Of a DNA stretch of 52,799 bases, positions 33,668 to 44,520 are shown piece by piece. The stretch is from Ciceribacter ferrooxidans. Its GTDB lineage: Bacteria > Pseudomonadota > Alphaproteobacteria > Rhizobiales > Rhizobiaceae. The DNA is taken from the NCBI RefSeq assembly GCF_004137355.1, contig NZ_SDVB01000037.1:26286-79084 (forward strand), in the 5' to 3' direction. A program made the translations under genes and the position numbers. The notes under the pieces are model-generated. The model saw only the letters and a program-made list of their open reading frames with translations. It was not told the origin of the DNA and searched no databases. Within the stretch, counting starts at the first letter, position 1. Every line of letters begins with the position of its first letter.

Positions 33668-34590
33668 CGAGCAATTCCGCACCTGTCGCTGATCCGGTAG
33701 TGCCGCAGGCACCGTCGATACGCGGATTCGATATTCTGTCGACGGCGATCGCGCCGGCCATCTGGGGCAGCACATATGTCGTGGCCACCGAGTTGCTGCC
33801 CGCAGGTATCCCTCTCACCGTCGCCATGCTGAGAGCGCTGCCGGCAGGCATCGCGCTGCTTGTGATCGTTCGGACGTTGCCGCGCGGGGTCTGGTTGTGG
33901 CGCAGCTTTCTGCTCGGCGCATTCAACTTTGCGATCTTCTGGTGGCTCTTGTTCGTCTCGGCCTATCGGTTGCCAGGCGGAGTTGCCGCCACGGTTGGCG
34001 CCATCCAGCCGCTCATCGTTCTCGGCCTTTCGCGCGTTGTCCTCGGCAGTCCGGTGCGACAGGCGGCAATCGCATCGGCTTTTGTCGGCATCGTGGGGGT
34101 GGCGCTTCTCGTTCTGACGCCGGCGGCAAGGCTTGATCCGATCGGGATCGCGGCCGGCCTTGGCGGCGCTCTGTCGATGGCCTGCGGAACGGTTCTGAGC
34201 AGGAAGTGGCAGCCGCCGGTATCCGCACTCACCTTTACCGCTTGGCAGTTAACCGCCGGGGGCTTGCTGCTCCTGCCGATCGCGCTTTCGCTGGAGCCGT
34301 TTCCATCAGACCTGACGGTGGCCAATGCACTCGGCTTTGCCTGGCTCGGCCTAATCGGCGCGGCGGCAACCTATTTCCTGTGGCTGCGGGGAATCGCTCG
34401 ACTGGAGCCGGCCGTGGTGTCCTTCCTGCTCTTCCTCAGCCCGCTGACGGCGGTCGTGCTGGGCTGGCTTTTCCTCGATCAGACGCTCTCGCCCGCCCAG
34501 TGCTCGGGAATGGTCCTGATCGTCGGCGGCATCTGGTTTGGCCAGCGTTCGCAGAAGAAGGTCGTGTCTCAGAGGCTGATCGGAAACTAA
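33664..34590 (+). CDS. EamA-family (DMT) transporter
   Basis: A 308-residue inner-membrane protein with ten predicted spans in two EamA repeats. The first begins APAIWGSTYVVATELLPAGIPL, the second GLGGALSMACGTVLSRKW. The C-terminal LSPLTAVVLGWLFLDQTLSPAQ is highly typical. DMT exporters remove metabolites or toxic products. It is coupled to the nitroreductase by an ATGA overlap and closes the dehalogenase cluster. Confidence 0.9.
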   Translation: MTSNSAPVADPVVPQAPSIRGFDILSTAIAPAIWGSTYVVATELLPAGIPLTVAMLRALPAGIALLVIVRTLPRGVWLWRSFLLGAFNFAIFWWLLFVSAYRLPGGVAATVGAIQPLIVLGLSRVVLGSPVRQAAIASAFVGIVGVALLVLTPAARLDPIGIAAGLGGALSMACGTVLSRKWQPPVSALTFTAWQLTAGGLLLLPIALSLEPFPSDLTVANALGFAWLGLIGAAATYFLWLRGIARLEPAVVSFLLFLSPLTAVVLGWLFLDQTLSPAQCSGMVLIVGGIWFGQRSQKKVVSQRLIGN

Positions 34591-34700
34591 GCATTTTAAT
34601 ATCAGCACGTTACACCGAAATCGCGAGCCACCTCCGATTCCAGCAAACAGTCTGCTCCCATGCAGCAAGCAACTGCTTGGCAATTGAGTCGAGGCATGAT

Positions 34701-34720
34701 ACTTAATTTTTTACTTAAGT
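34701..34720 (+). promoter_or_regulatory. Candidate ArsR operator
   Basis: Two ACTTAA half-sites (34701-34706 and the palindrome ACTTAAGT at 34713-34720) sit ~15-30 bp before the ArsR start in an AT-rich stretch. ArsR repressors usually bind such short repeats over their own promoter. Confidence 0.4.
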
Positions 34721-34733
34721 GATTCAAGATATC

Positions 34734-35066
34734 ATGCAGCCATCCATCGACCTCTTATTCCATGCACTCGCCGATCCCAGCCGGCGCAAAATAATTGAGC
34801 GGCTGAGCCGCGGTCCAGCGACGGTGAGCGAACTGGCACGCCCACTCGACATGTCCCTCCCGGCGGTGGTGCAGCATCTGCAGCTGTTGGAAGCGTCAGG
34901 CATCGTCACCACAAAAAAGATCGGCAGGGTAAGAACCTGCTCGCTCGACGCCATGTCCTTATCCCGAGCCGAGCAATGGCTAAACGAGCGCCGCAATGCG
35001 GTGGTCCAACGCCTAGGTCGCCTCGGCGAATATCTCGAATCGACCCAATCCGACCCCAAAAAATAG
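34734..35066 (+). CDS. ArsR-family regulator paired with an AHSA1 protein (pair 1)
   Basis: A 110-residue winged-helix protein. It shows DLLFHALADPSRRKIIERLSRGPATVSELARPLDMSLPAVVQHLQLLEASGIVTTKKIGRVRTC, the type that lacks metal-binding cysteines and is found before AHSA1/SRPBCC genes. A GTG at 34719 is an alternative start. The next gene begins 11 bp later. The ligand is unknown. Confidence 0.88.
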   Translation: MQPSIDLLFHALADPSRRKIIERLSRGPATVSELARPLDMSLPAVVQHLQLLEASGIVTTKKIGRVRTCSLDAMSLSRAEQWLNERRNAVVQRLGRLGEYLESTQSDPKK

Positions 35067-35077
35067 GAGAACGGCCA

Positions 35078-35551
35078 ATGTCCGCACCGGATACCATCCA
35101 ACGTAAGACGACCCACGGAACTTTTACCGTCAAAAGGACCTACGATGCCTCATCCGCACGTGTGTTCCAGGCATTCGCGGATAAGGAAGCCAAGGCGAAG
35201 TGGTTCTCTGGCCCGCAAGGCGTCGAAGAGGCCGGTAGCAAGTTCGACTTCCGCGTCGACGGGCAGGAAATCGTTTTTGGGCGCCATGCCAATGATATTC
35301 GGACCGCCTTCTACGCGGTTTATCAGGACATCGTGCCCGACGAGCGCATTATCTATACTTATCGCATGACGTTGAACGGCACGCCGATTTCAGCATCGCT
35401 CGCCACCATCGAAATCACCCCCTGCAGCGACGGAACGCAGGTTTCCTGGACCGAATACGGCGTCTATTTGGACGGCTTCGACAATCCTGCAGTGCGTGAG
35501 GAAGGCACCGGCTGGCTGATGGACAAGATTGGTGCAAGCCTAAACGATTGA
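35078..35551 (+). CDS. SRPBCC/AHSA1-family protein (pair 1)
   Basis: A 157-residue START-like hydrophobic-pocket protein. FTVKRTYDASSARVFQAFADKEAKAKWF is the AHSA1 opening, and GTGWLMDKIGASL the closing helix. Members bind small hydrophobic ligands; the activity is usually unknown. The ATG at 35078 has an AGGAGAA Shine-Dalgarno. Its fixed pairing with an ArsR gene recurs twice more in this window. Confidence 0.85.
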   Translation: MSAPDTIQRKTTHGTFTVKRTYDASSARVFQAFADKEAKAKWFSGPQGVEEAGSKFDFRVDGQEIVFGRHANDIRTAFYAVYQDIVPDERIIYTYRMTLNGTPISASLATIEITPCSDGTQVSWTEYGVYLDGFDNPAVREEGTGWLMDKIGASLND

Positions 35552-35605
35552 AGTATAGCAGCACATCGCAGTCACGGTGTCCGATAAATTCTCTATGGAT
35601 CAACG

Positions 35606-36427
35606 ATGTGGACCGATACCACTCGTGCCGTTCATGCGCGAAGCGGGTTAACTTTGCCAAGCGACTTGACCGATGCCGAGTGGGCGAGCCTGGAGCCGCT
35701 GCTACCCCCGGCATCGCATGTGGGGCGGCCTCGCAAATGGCCGCTGAGGCGGATCATCGAGGCGATCCTGTATCTGCTGCGCGGCGGCTTACCGTGGCGG
35801 ATGCTGCCGCCGTGCTTTCCTCCGGTCTCGACCGTGCGGCACTGGTTCTATCTGTGGCGCGACAACGGCCTGTGGCTGACGCTCAACCATACGCTGCTCA
35901 TGGCATCGCGTCAGGCGATTGACCGCGAGGCCTCCCCATCTGCCGGGGTAATCGACAGTCAAAGCGTGAAAGCCACAGAAGGTGGCGGACCACGGGGCTA
36001 TGACGCGGACAAGAAGACCAAGCGCCGCAAGCGCCATATCCTCACCGACACTGAAGGAAATCTGGTTCACGCAGTGATCCACACTGCCGACATTCAGGAC
36101 CGCGACGGGGCACCGCTGGTGTTGCGGGGAATCATCCGGCGTTTCCCCTGGTTGCGGCATGTTTTTGCCGATGGCGGTTATGCCGGCGACAAGCTCGGGG
36201 ACGCACTGCGCCGGATGGGCAAGTGGACTGTCGAGGTCATAAAGCGATCCGACTCCGCCAAAGGCTTCGAAGTATTGCCACGCCGATGGGTCATCGAACG
36301 CACATTGGCATGGCTCAACCACAACCGTCGTCTCGCAAAGGACTTCGAACAAACCATCGCCTCGGCAACCGCGTGGCTCTATATCGCATCTGTGCAATTC
36401 TTCATCCGGCGTATCGCAAGAGCATGA
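35606..36427 (+). CDS. IS5-family transposase
   Basis: An intact 273-residue DDE transposase. The N-terminal DUF4096 part is LTDAEWASLEPLLPPAS with RRIIEAILYLLRGGLPWRMLP. Catalytic regions are AGVIDSQSVKATEGGGPRGYDADKK (first Asp), HVFADGGYAGDK (second Asp) and RRWVIERTLAWLNHNRRLAKDFE (Glu). The latter is the Y-like R-x3-E-x6-K region of the family. I could not find convincing terminal repeats on both sides, so the element ends are not defined. Confidence 0.9.
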   Translation: MWTDTTRAVHARSGLTLPSDLTDAEWASLEPLLPPASHVGRPRKWPLRRIIEAILYLLRGGLPWRMLPPCFPPVSTVRHWFYLWRDNGLWLTLNHTLLMASRQAIDREASPSAGVIDSQSVKATEGGGPRGYDADKKTKRRKRHILTDTEGNLVHAVIHTADIQDRDGAPLVLRGIIRRFPWLRHVFADGGYAGDKLGDALRRMGKWTVEVIKRSDSAKGFEVLPRRWVIERTLAWLNHNRRLAKDFEQTIASATAWLYIASVQFFIRRIARA

Positions 36428-36544
36428 AATCACTTCGGATTAATTTGAATCAGACTCTCAGTTTGAAGTTCGGCTTCGCTGATTGACTCGCCTTATCGCG
36501 AAATTGCTTTTTGAACCGACGCAATAGCTCAGATGGAGAAAAAA

Positions 36545-36934
36545 ATGACGGAAGACGAACAGGCGATCCGGCAAGTCATTGCCACTTGGATCGGGGCAAG
36601 CCAGTCCGGTGACACCGCCACGATCCTCTCGCTTATGACCAATGACGTGGTCTTCATGGTCCCTGGCCAGGAGCCGTTCGGCCGAGAGGTTTTCGAAGCG
36701 ACCGCCAACCAGTTCGGTGCAGCGGGGCTGCAGATCGACGGAATCAATGACGTCGTCGAGCTTCAGATCCAGGGAAATTGGGCGTTCACGCGCAACCGGA
36801 TCAACTTGAGCATCACTCCCGCAGCCGGCGAGCCGATGCAGCGTGCGGGCTACACCCTGACACTGTTCCGCAGGGAAGCGGATGGCCGCTGGCGGGTCGC
36901 GCGTGACGCCAACCTTTTGATGCCGAAAAGCTAA
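36545..36934 (+). CDS. SnoaL-like / nuclear transport factor 2-fold protein
   Basis: A 129-residue protein of the SgcJ/EcaC-like NTF2 superfamily. EDEQAIRQVIATWIGASQSGDTATILSLMTNDVVFMVPG and the C-terminal GRWRVARDANLL are typical. The start at 36545 follows ATGGAGAAAA at Shine-Dalgarno distance. Such proteins are ligand-binding or small isomerase/hydrolase enzymes. The substrate is unknown. Confidence 0.85.
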   Translation: MTEDEQAIRQVIATWIGASQSGDTATILSLMTNDVVFMVPGQEPFGREVFEATANQFGAAGLQIDGINDVVELQIQGNWAFTRNRINLSITPAAGEPMQRAGYTLTLFRREADGRWRVARDANLLMPKS

Positions 36935-37357
36935 GGTGAACTCCAGGATGGTTGGAAGTCGGGGATCAAATTGAGGCATTAGTCAGAAAACTGGTACTGT
37001 CGCGTTGCACCCGGACGGGTACTGACAGGTATTGTCCATTCGGATCAACAAGGATACAAGGCGGCGCCCGCGGGCTATTGCGCCAGCTTTGTTCAGCCGA
37101 TCAGCCGGATATTGATGACATCGAAGCGAGTATTCGCAGCCGATTGCATGTCGCCGGCTTTTTGGGCCCGCGGTTCCGAATCTGACAACCGCAGTTCTGA
37201 TTGCCCGGGTATTCATCTTCGCCTTCGAAGCTTTCGCCATAAAGGATCGCTATCCGGAATGGACCGCTTCGACCGTAGAGGGCAGCCGTCTGAAAATCTC
37301 ACGGGCTGTGATGCCGAATGATTGGCACGGTTCCCACGGTGAATAACACTTCGCTAC
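36935..37357. other. Intergenic stretch with possible gene remnants
   Basis: A 423-bp gap. One short plus-strand frame ends in a protein-like tail (VFIFAFEAFAIKDRYPEWTA, stop near 37350) but has no start or recognisable domain. It may be the end of a lost gene. No promoter or RNA was recognised with confidence. Confidence 0.4.
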
Positions 37358-37696
37358 ATGGTGAAGTATCGAGCCTCTGCGATGGATCGCACATTCTCTG
37401 CCCTTTCCGATCCCACTCGGCGAAGCATCCTCTCGCGACTAAAGGACGAACCGGGGCTTTCGGTAAGTGAGCTAGCCCGGCCGCTCTCGCTGAAGCTTCC
37501 CGGCATCATGAAGCATCTGGATGTCTTGTCGACTGCGGGACTGATCACGCGCACCAAAACCGGCCGCACCGTGGCGATCAGTTTGTCGGTCGAGCCAATG
37601 CAAGAGGCAATGGAGTGGCTCAACCAGTATGAGCGCTTCTGGACGGCGAGCCTCGACCGGCTTGTTGCGTTCGTGGAAAAGGATGGCGGGGAATGA
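37358..37696 (+). CDS. ArsR-family regulator paired with an AHSA1 protein (pair 2)
   Basis: A 112-residue winged-helix regulator. The core DRTFSALSDPTRRSILSRLKDEPGLSVSELARPLSLKLPGIMKHLDVLSTAGLITRTKTGRTV is of the same non-metal ArsR type as pairs 1 and 3. ATGs at 37358 and 37382 are both possible starts. Its stop overlaps the ATG of the AHSA1 gene (ATGA). Confidence 0.88.
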   Translation: MVKYRASAMDRTFSALSDPTRRSILSRLKDEPGLSVSELARPLSLKLPGIMKHLDVLSTAGLITRTKTGRTVAISLSVEPMQEAMEWLNQYERFWTASLDRLVAFVEKDGGE

Positions 37697-38142
37697 CGAA
37701 GAACCTCCCCAGCATAACCATCGTTCGGAGAATCAAATCTTCTCCCGCGAAGGTTTACGCGGCGATCACCTCGCCTGAACTGATAATGCAATGGTGGGGC
37801 CCGGACGCCGGTTCGACACTCAAAGCCGTGGCCGATGTACGACCTGGCGGCCGCTTCAGCATCGTATTTCGGATGCTGAACGGAAGTGAGCACAATCCCA
37901 CCGGGGTTTACCGGGAAGTGGTTCCCGAGGAGAAGCTCGTTTTCACATGGGAATGGCCCGGGAAGCCGGAGCGAGAATCGCTGGTCACGTTTCTGCTCAA
38001 ACCGTTCGATGGCGGCACCGAACTGACACTCATCCATGAGCGCCTTCGCGATGAGGACGCGCGCGAGAGCCACGAGGCAGGCTGGAACGGCCTTCTCGAT
38101 AAGTTACAGATTTTCCTTGGAGATGCAGAATGGGCGACATGA
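37693..38142 (+). CDS. SRPBCC/AHSA1-family protein (pair 2)
   Basis: A 149-residue AHSA1 protein. It begins SITIVRRIKSSPAKVYAAITSPELIMQWWGPD and has VRPGGRFSIVFRMLNG and EKLVFTWEWPG, then ends HEAGWNGLLDKLQIFL. All are family marks. It is translationally coupled to the ArsR gene and overlaps the start of the interrupted GST gene by 13 bp, so all three formed one operon. Confidence 0.87.
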   Translation: MTKNLPSITIVRRIKSSPAKVYAAITSPELIMQWWGPDAGSTLKAVADVRPGGRFSIVFRMLNGSEHNPTGVYREVVPEEKLVFTWEWPGKPERESLVTFLLKPFDGGTELTLIHERLRDEDARESHEAGWNGLLDKLQIFLGDAEWAT

Positions 38143-38492
38143 TCCTCACCACCTACGATTGGGTTCCCGAGTTCCCTCGGGGCTATGTACGCGACACCCG
38201 TGTGCGTTGGGCACTGGAAGAGGCCGGGTTGCCCTATCGGGTCGAGAGCACGTCGTTTGGCGATCGGCAGCCGGCACATTTCGCGCGCCAGCCTTTCGGA
38301 CAAGTGCCCTGGTTGACTGATGGAGACATCTCGATCTTCGAGAGTGGTGCGATCCTTCTGCATCTGGGCGAGCGAAGTGAAAAGTTGATGCCTGCCGATC
38401 GGCAGGGTCGCAACAAGGTGGTGGAATGGCTGTTCGCAGCGCTCAATTCAGTCGAAATGGCGAGCCTGCCTTGGTCCATTTTTCAAATATCC

Positions 38493-38498
38493 GGCAAT
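38493..38498. repeat. Target-site duplication of IS21, left copy
   Basis: GGCAAT, identical to 44060-44065 at the other end of the IS21 element. In the GST frame it encodes Gly-Asn, shared by both halves. Confidence 0.85.
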
Positions 38499-39105
38499 TG
38501 TAGAGCGACAATCTGGGTGAGATCAGCGCGACAATCTGGATGAGATTCTGGTGTCGCGGTTGCGGGCGACCGTATCATCGTGATTGACGCTGGCAAGGGC
38601 ATCGTCGGCTTCTGATTGTCGCGCAGCGTCAATCTCGGTGGTGTTTCTGATTGTCGCGGAGGCGGCCGGCCTTTGACCTGCCACTGAACTTTCATCCGGC
38701 TGCGATTAGAGGTCCAGCGTTTTCTGATACGCCGAATGGCGCGTTGGTAGCAACCGGCGGAAACGCGTAGCTTTCATCTTGCGCAGCGTTGGAGCCGGTT
38801 GCGGCGATGGTCCCGGCATAGACTGCCGGGGTTTGGTATCCGAGCGACGAGTGTGGCCGGAAATTGTTATAATCGTCGGCCCATTCGGCAATGGCACTAC
38901 GAGCATGATCGAGGCCGAAGAACAGACTTTCGTTGAGCAACTCGTCGCGCATCCGGCCATTGAAGGACTCAACATAGCCGTTCTGCATAGGCTTTCCCGG
39001 CGCGATATAGTGCCACTCGACCTTGTGGTCCTTCGACCAGGCGAGGATCGCATTCGAGGTGAGTTCCGTGCCGTAGCACATCGGGAATCTTGCTCTGACA
39101 TGGCC

Positions 39106-39143
39106 GACGGCGCGCGAAGCCATGCGTAGCGCAGCGCGCCGTC
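39106..39143 (+). ncRNA. Hairpin upstream of the IS110 transposase, possible guide-RNA element
   Basis: GACGGCGCGC (39106-39115) and GCGCGCCGTC (39134-39143) form a perfect 10-pair stem with an 18-base loop. A smaller stem TTGTC-GA-GACAA follows just before the transposase ATG. IS110 elements carry structured guide RNAs in their non-coding ends. The large loop is of guide size, but the assignment is inference. Confidence 0.4.
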
Positions 39144-39215
39144 CTGGGTGGTCATGGCCAGTCGACAGGTCTCTAAAGTGAAGTTGTCGAGACAACACTT
39201 TGGAGGCGACAAGCC

Positions 39216-40487
39216 ATGACCAAATATCTTTCTACTGCCACAAGCGCCGTGCTGGTAGCGATCGATATGTCGAAGCACCGTCAGGAGGTTCTCATCGAGC
39301 GGCCGGAGGGTGGGCGGCGCCGGCGTATGACGGTGATGGCGACCAAAGATGACTATGACCGCTTGGTTGAGGAACTCGCCTCCATGGCACGACCAATCGT
39401 CGTCGGCTTTGAAGCTACCGGCAATTATCACCGTGCTCTGGCGCATAAGCTGCTTGTGGCAGGGTTCCAATTGCGACTGATCTCTTCAGTTGCATTGGCC
39501 AGAACGCGGGAGGCGCTTCATAACGGCTGGGACAAGAACGATCCGAAAGATGCACAGGTTATCCTGCACATGCTGCGGATCGGGGCCACCCAGGTTTACG
39601 TCGATCCGCTTGAAGCTGGCATCAACGATTTGCAGGAACTGTCGAAGACGCACGAAGTCATCTCCAAAGCCAAGACGCAGACCTGGCACCGCATCCTGAA
39701 CCACTACCTGCCGCTCTATTTTCCCGAGATCGCCCGCTTCGCTGGCAACAGCCGGTCCGACTGGTTTTTGGCATTGATCGAACGCTTCCCGACGCCCACC
39801 TGCATCACCTCACTCGGGCGCGAGGCGTTCGTTGCACAGGCGTGGTCGCTCGTCGGCCGTAAAGTCTCAAAAGCACGATTAATCAATGACATCTTTGAGA
39901 CGGCTTCCTCGTCGATGGCCCTGCCTATAGCCGAAGACGCCGTCGCGATCAGCATGTTCCGCATGATTATTGGCCAAGGGCGAAGCCTGATCCGTGAGCG
40001 CAACCGCATCGAACAAATCGCTCAGTCGCTGCTGGCAGACCATCAGGATTATCAACTCCTGTGCAAAATTCCCGGGATAGGACCGATCAATGCTTTGACC
40101 ATTTTGGCGGAAGCAGGTGACTTGCGCCGTTTCCGGCACCATCGCCAGTTTCTGAAGTTTTGCGGTCTCGACCTTGCGACCTCGCAGTCGGGCACCTTCC
40201 GAGGCCGGACCAAGTTATCGAAGTACGGAAACGCTCGTCTCCGCCGAACGTTCTGGATGGCTGCCCAAGTCGCATCCCGCCAACGGGATAACAGCTTCCG
40301 CGACAAGCTTGGAAGATACATGGCTGGCAACGCCAATGATGCAGACCGCAGACGTAAGGCAATGACCGCTCTTACTGCCAAGATGGCACGCGTCGCTCAC
40401 GCGGTCATCAAAACACAGACAGAATACCGGCCGTTCGTTGAACGACCGGGAACCAGGTGGAAGGACCCCTCTCTGCAAGTGCCGTGA
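39216..40487 (+). CDS. IS110-family transposase, intact
   Basis: A 423-residue DEDD recombinase. The RuvC-like N-terminus shows VLVAIDMSKHRQEVLIE (first Asp), IVVGFEATGNYHRALA (Glu), and KNDPKDAQVILHMLRIG (two Asp). The C-terminal Transposase_20 domain has LCKIPGIGPINALTILAEAGDLRRF and FCGLDLATSQSG with the conserved Ser. No frameshift or stop is visible, so this copy could still be active. Its gene is on the plus strand, opposite to the IS3 it entered. Confidence 0.92.
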   Translation: MTKYLSTATSAVLVAIDMSKHRQEVLIERPEGGRRRRMTVMATKDDYDRLVEELASMARPIVVGFEATGNYHRALAHKLLVAGFQLRLISSVALARTREALHNGWDKNDPKDAQVILHMLRIGATQVYVDPLEAGINDLQELSKTHEVISKAKTQTWHRILNHYLPLYFPEIARFAGNSRSDWFLALIERFPTPTCITSLGREAFVAQAWSLVGRKVSKARLINDIFETASSSMALPIAEDAVAISMFRMIIGQGRSLIRERNRIEQIAQSLLADHQDYQLLCKIPGIGPINALTILAEAGDLRRFRHHRQFLKFCGLDLATSQSGTFRGRTKLSKYGNARLRRTFWMAAQVASRQRDNSFRDKLGRYMAGNANDADRRRKAMTALTAKMARVAHAVIKTQTEYRPFVERPGTRWKDPSLQVP

Positions 40488-40656
40488 GGGCGCGATTGCG
40501 ACCCTGTAGATAATGTTCGGGCCTTCCACCTGGGCACGTATCCCATCTTAAGGACGGTGAGGACCACGGCCAGTGACACGCCGATGGATCCTGTGTTTGC
40601 TATGGCAGGGAACGATTCCGTTGACGGTGGAAACCATCTGGAGCAATCTTATGAAA

Positions 40657-40676
40657 GCGTCGGCAATCGCCGATGC
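40657..40676 (+). ncRNA. Hairpin in the IS110 3' non-coding end
   Basis: GCGTCGGC-AATC-GCCGATGC forms an eight-pair stem (one G-U) with a tetraloop, within the 235-bp region between the transposase stop and the element end. A second short stem GGTGG-AAA-CCATC lies just before it (~40627-40639). IS1111-subgroup guide RNAs are encoded here; the RNA is not proven by sequence. Confidence 0.35.
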
Positions 40677-41264
40677 AAGGAGACCTGTTGGCCTGTTCTC
40701 GTTTTGCTTGCCCACATAGGACGTTGTCGGAAACGATCATGCCGGGCTTGCCGCGTCGTTCGATGAGTGCTGTCAGCTCTCGGGCAACGCGACGTCCCGA
40801 GATTGATGTATCGGGGATTGCCGCCAGACATTCACGTGTCACGTCATCGACGATATTGAGCACCCGAAATCGTCGTCCGCAGGCGAACTGGTCGTGGACA
40901 AAATCCAGAGACCAGCGGGCATTAGCCTTGGCTTCGACCAGGATCGGCGCACGCGTACCCACGGCACGCCGTCTGGCTTTGCGCTTGCGAACGGAAAGGC
41001 CTTCCTCCCGATACAGCCGGTAGATGCGGTTGACGCCGGACAGCTCTCCATCACGCCGAAGCAAAATGAACAGTCGTCTGTATCCGAAACGCCGCCGCTC
41101 ATTGGCCAGATCGCGCAGCTTCGTTCGCAATTCGACCTCCGGCGGTCGGCAGGACCGATAGCGGATCATCTTGCGATCAGCCGACACAATCTGGCAGGCC
41201 CGCCGTTCCGAAAGACCCATAATGTCCCTCAGATGCGCAACGGCGTCACGCTTGGCGGCAGGCC

Positions 41265-41531
41265 CTACCATTTTTTTGCGAGAAGCTCGCAGAGTGCGGC
41301 CACATCCAGCATCTGTTCGGCCAGCAGTTTCTTCAGCTTGGCATTCTCCTCTTCGAGCGCCTTCAGTCGCTTCGCCTCGGAGACTTCCATGCCGCCGTAT
41401 TTGGCTTTCCAGTTATAAAAGGTCGCGTCTGAAATCCCGTGCTTGCGGCACAAGTCGGCCACCTTCGCGCCCGCCTCCTGCTCCTTCAGCACCAAAATAA
41501 TCTGCTCTTCTGTAAATCTCTGCTTCTTCAT
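41265..41531 (-). CDS. IS3-family transposase orfA
   Basis: An 88-residue protein with the HTH_8-type IS3 orfA sequence MKKQRFTEEQIILVLKEQE, HGISDATFYNWKAKYGGMEV and a leucine-zipper-like helix (LKALEEENAKLKKLLAEQM). It ends on AAAAAAATGG, the slippery region for -1 frameshifting into orfB. Confidence 0.92.
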   Translation of the reverse strand: MKKQRFTEEQIILVLKEQEAGAKVADLCRKHGISDATFYNWKAKYGGMEVSEAKRLKALEEENAKLKKLLAEQMLDVAALCELLAKKW

Positions 41532-41590
41532 GTGTCCGTCCTCAATGGGCCGGACTCTAATCCATTCTGGAGGAAATTCTCAGTGGCAGG

Positions 41591-43929
<2,339 letters not shown>

Positions 43930-44059
43930 TCACCAGACGCAAAATTGGCGCGCCAGCAGCGGTAGAACTCCGTTCGGGCTACGCCCTCTCTGCGTTCCAC
44001 CGCTGCTGCCGAGTCTCATCCTAATTGACGCTGCATCTCACCTTGTTTGCCGCGCTGCA

Positions 44060-44065
44060 GGCAAT
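44060..44065. repeat. Target-site duplication of IS21, right copy
   Basis: GGCAAT, identical to 38493-38498. It is in the same GST codon phase as the left copy, which is why precise excision restores the gene. Confidence 0.85.
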
Positions 44066-44520
44066 GCAGGCGATACTCCAGGATGGAAGAGTCTGGACGA
44101 CTTCCTAATGGTGTCCCGCCTCAAACACCTTGAGCCGGTCCTGGCTGGGCGCGAATGGCTGACTGAAAACTTCTCTATTGCCGACATCGCCATGGCGGAC
44201 ATACTGCGTCTAGTCAACCGGTTCGGCGGTTTGGCGCAACATCCCGCCTGCCGCGACTATGTCACAAGGGCAACTGCTCGTTCGTCCTTTGCAAAGGCAT
44301 ATGCGGACCAGATGGCTCATTTCGGCGCAGCGGATGCCGCCTGAACCTATCTGGTGCGGAGGCTGACTAGCCCAGTTTCAACGCCGTAGGTCCCGTTTGT
44401 TCGGAACCAGACGGATCCCTCGGCGCGCTCCCTGCCGTCAGCGCAGGTGAATCTATGGGGATGGGCCAGCTATCGCAGCGGGCCTCGAACGTATCATGCA
44501 ATGCGGCGTCATGCCGCTCG

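Larger units (their letters stand above)
39073..40722 (+). mobile_element. IS110-family element nested in IS3 orfB
   Basis: Boundaries are fixed by the precise restoration of the IS3 orfB codons on either side. The 1650-bp element has no terminal repeats or duplication. About 143 bp precede and 235 bp follow the transposase gene, both with strong hairpins. The longer downstream region is more like the IS1111 subgroup. It is the innermost of three nested elements. Confidence 0.85.
38692..41271 (-). pseudogene. IS3-family transposase orfB interrupted by IS110
   Basis: The 5' part (41271-40723) encodes the HTH_21 region and the start of the rve core: NRIYRLYREEGLSVRKRKAR, NARWSLDFVHDQFACG with the first Asp, and GKPGMIVSDN with the second. 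The 3' part (39072-38692) resumes with GTELTSNAILAWSKDHKVEW and contains the Glu in QNGYVESFNGRMRDELLNE. Joining 40723 to 39072 restores SDN-GTE exactly. The frame begins at an A7 run (41271-41277) overlapping orfA, suggesting the usual -1 frameshift fusion. Confidence 0.88.

Noticed and set aside
36983-37240. 85-codon minus-strand frame between SnoaL-like and ArsR genes
   Set aside because: Arg/Ala-rich without a domain or ribosome site; the opposite strand shows an equally weak protein-like tail, so neither is called.
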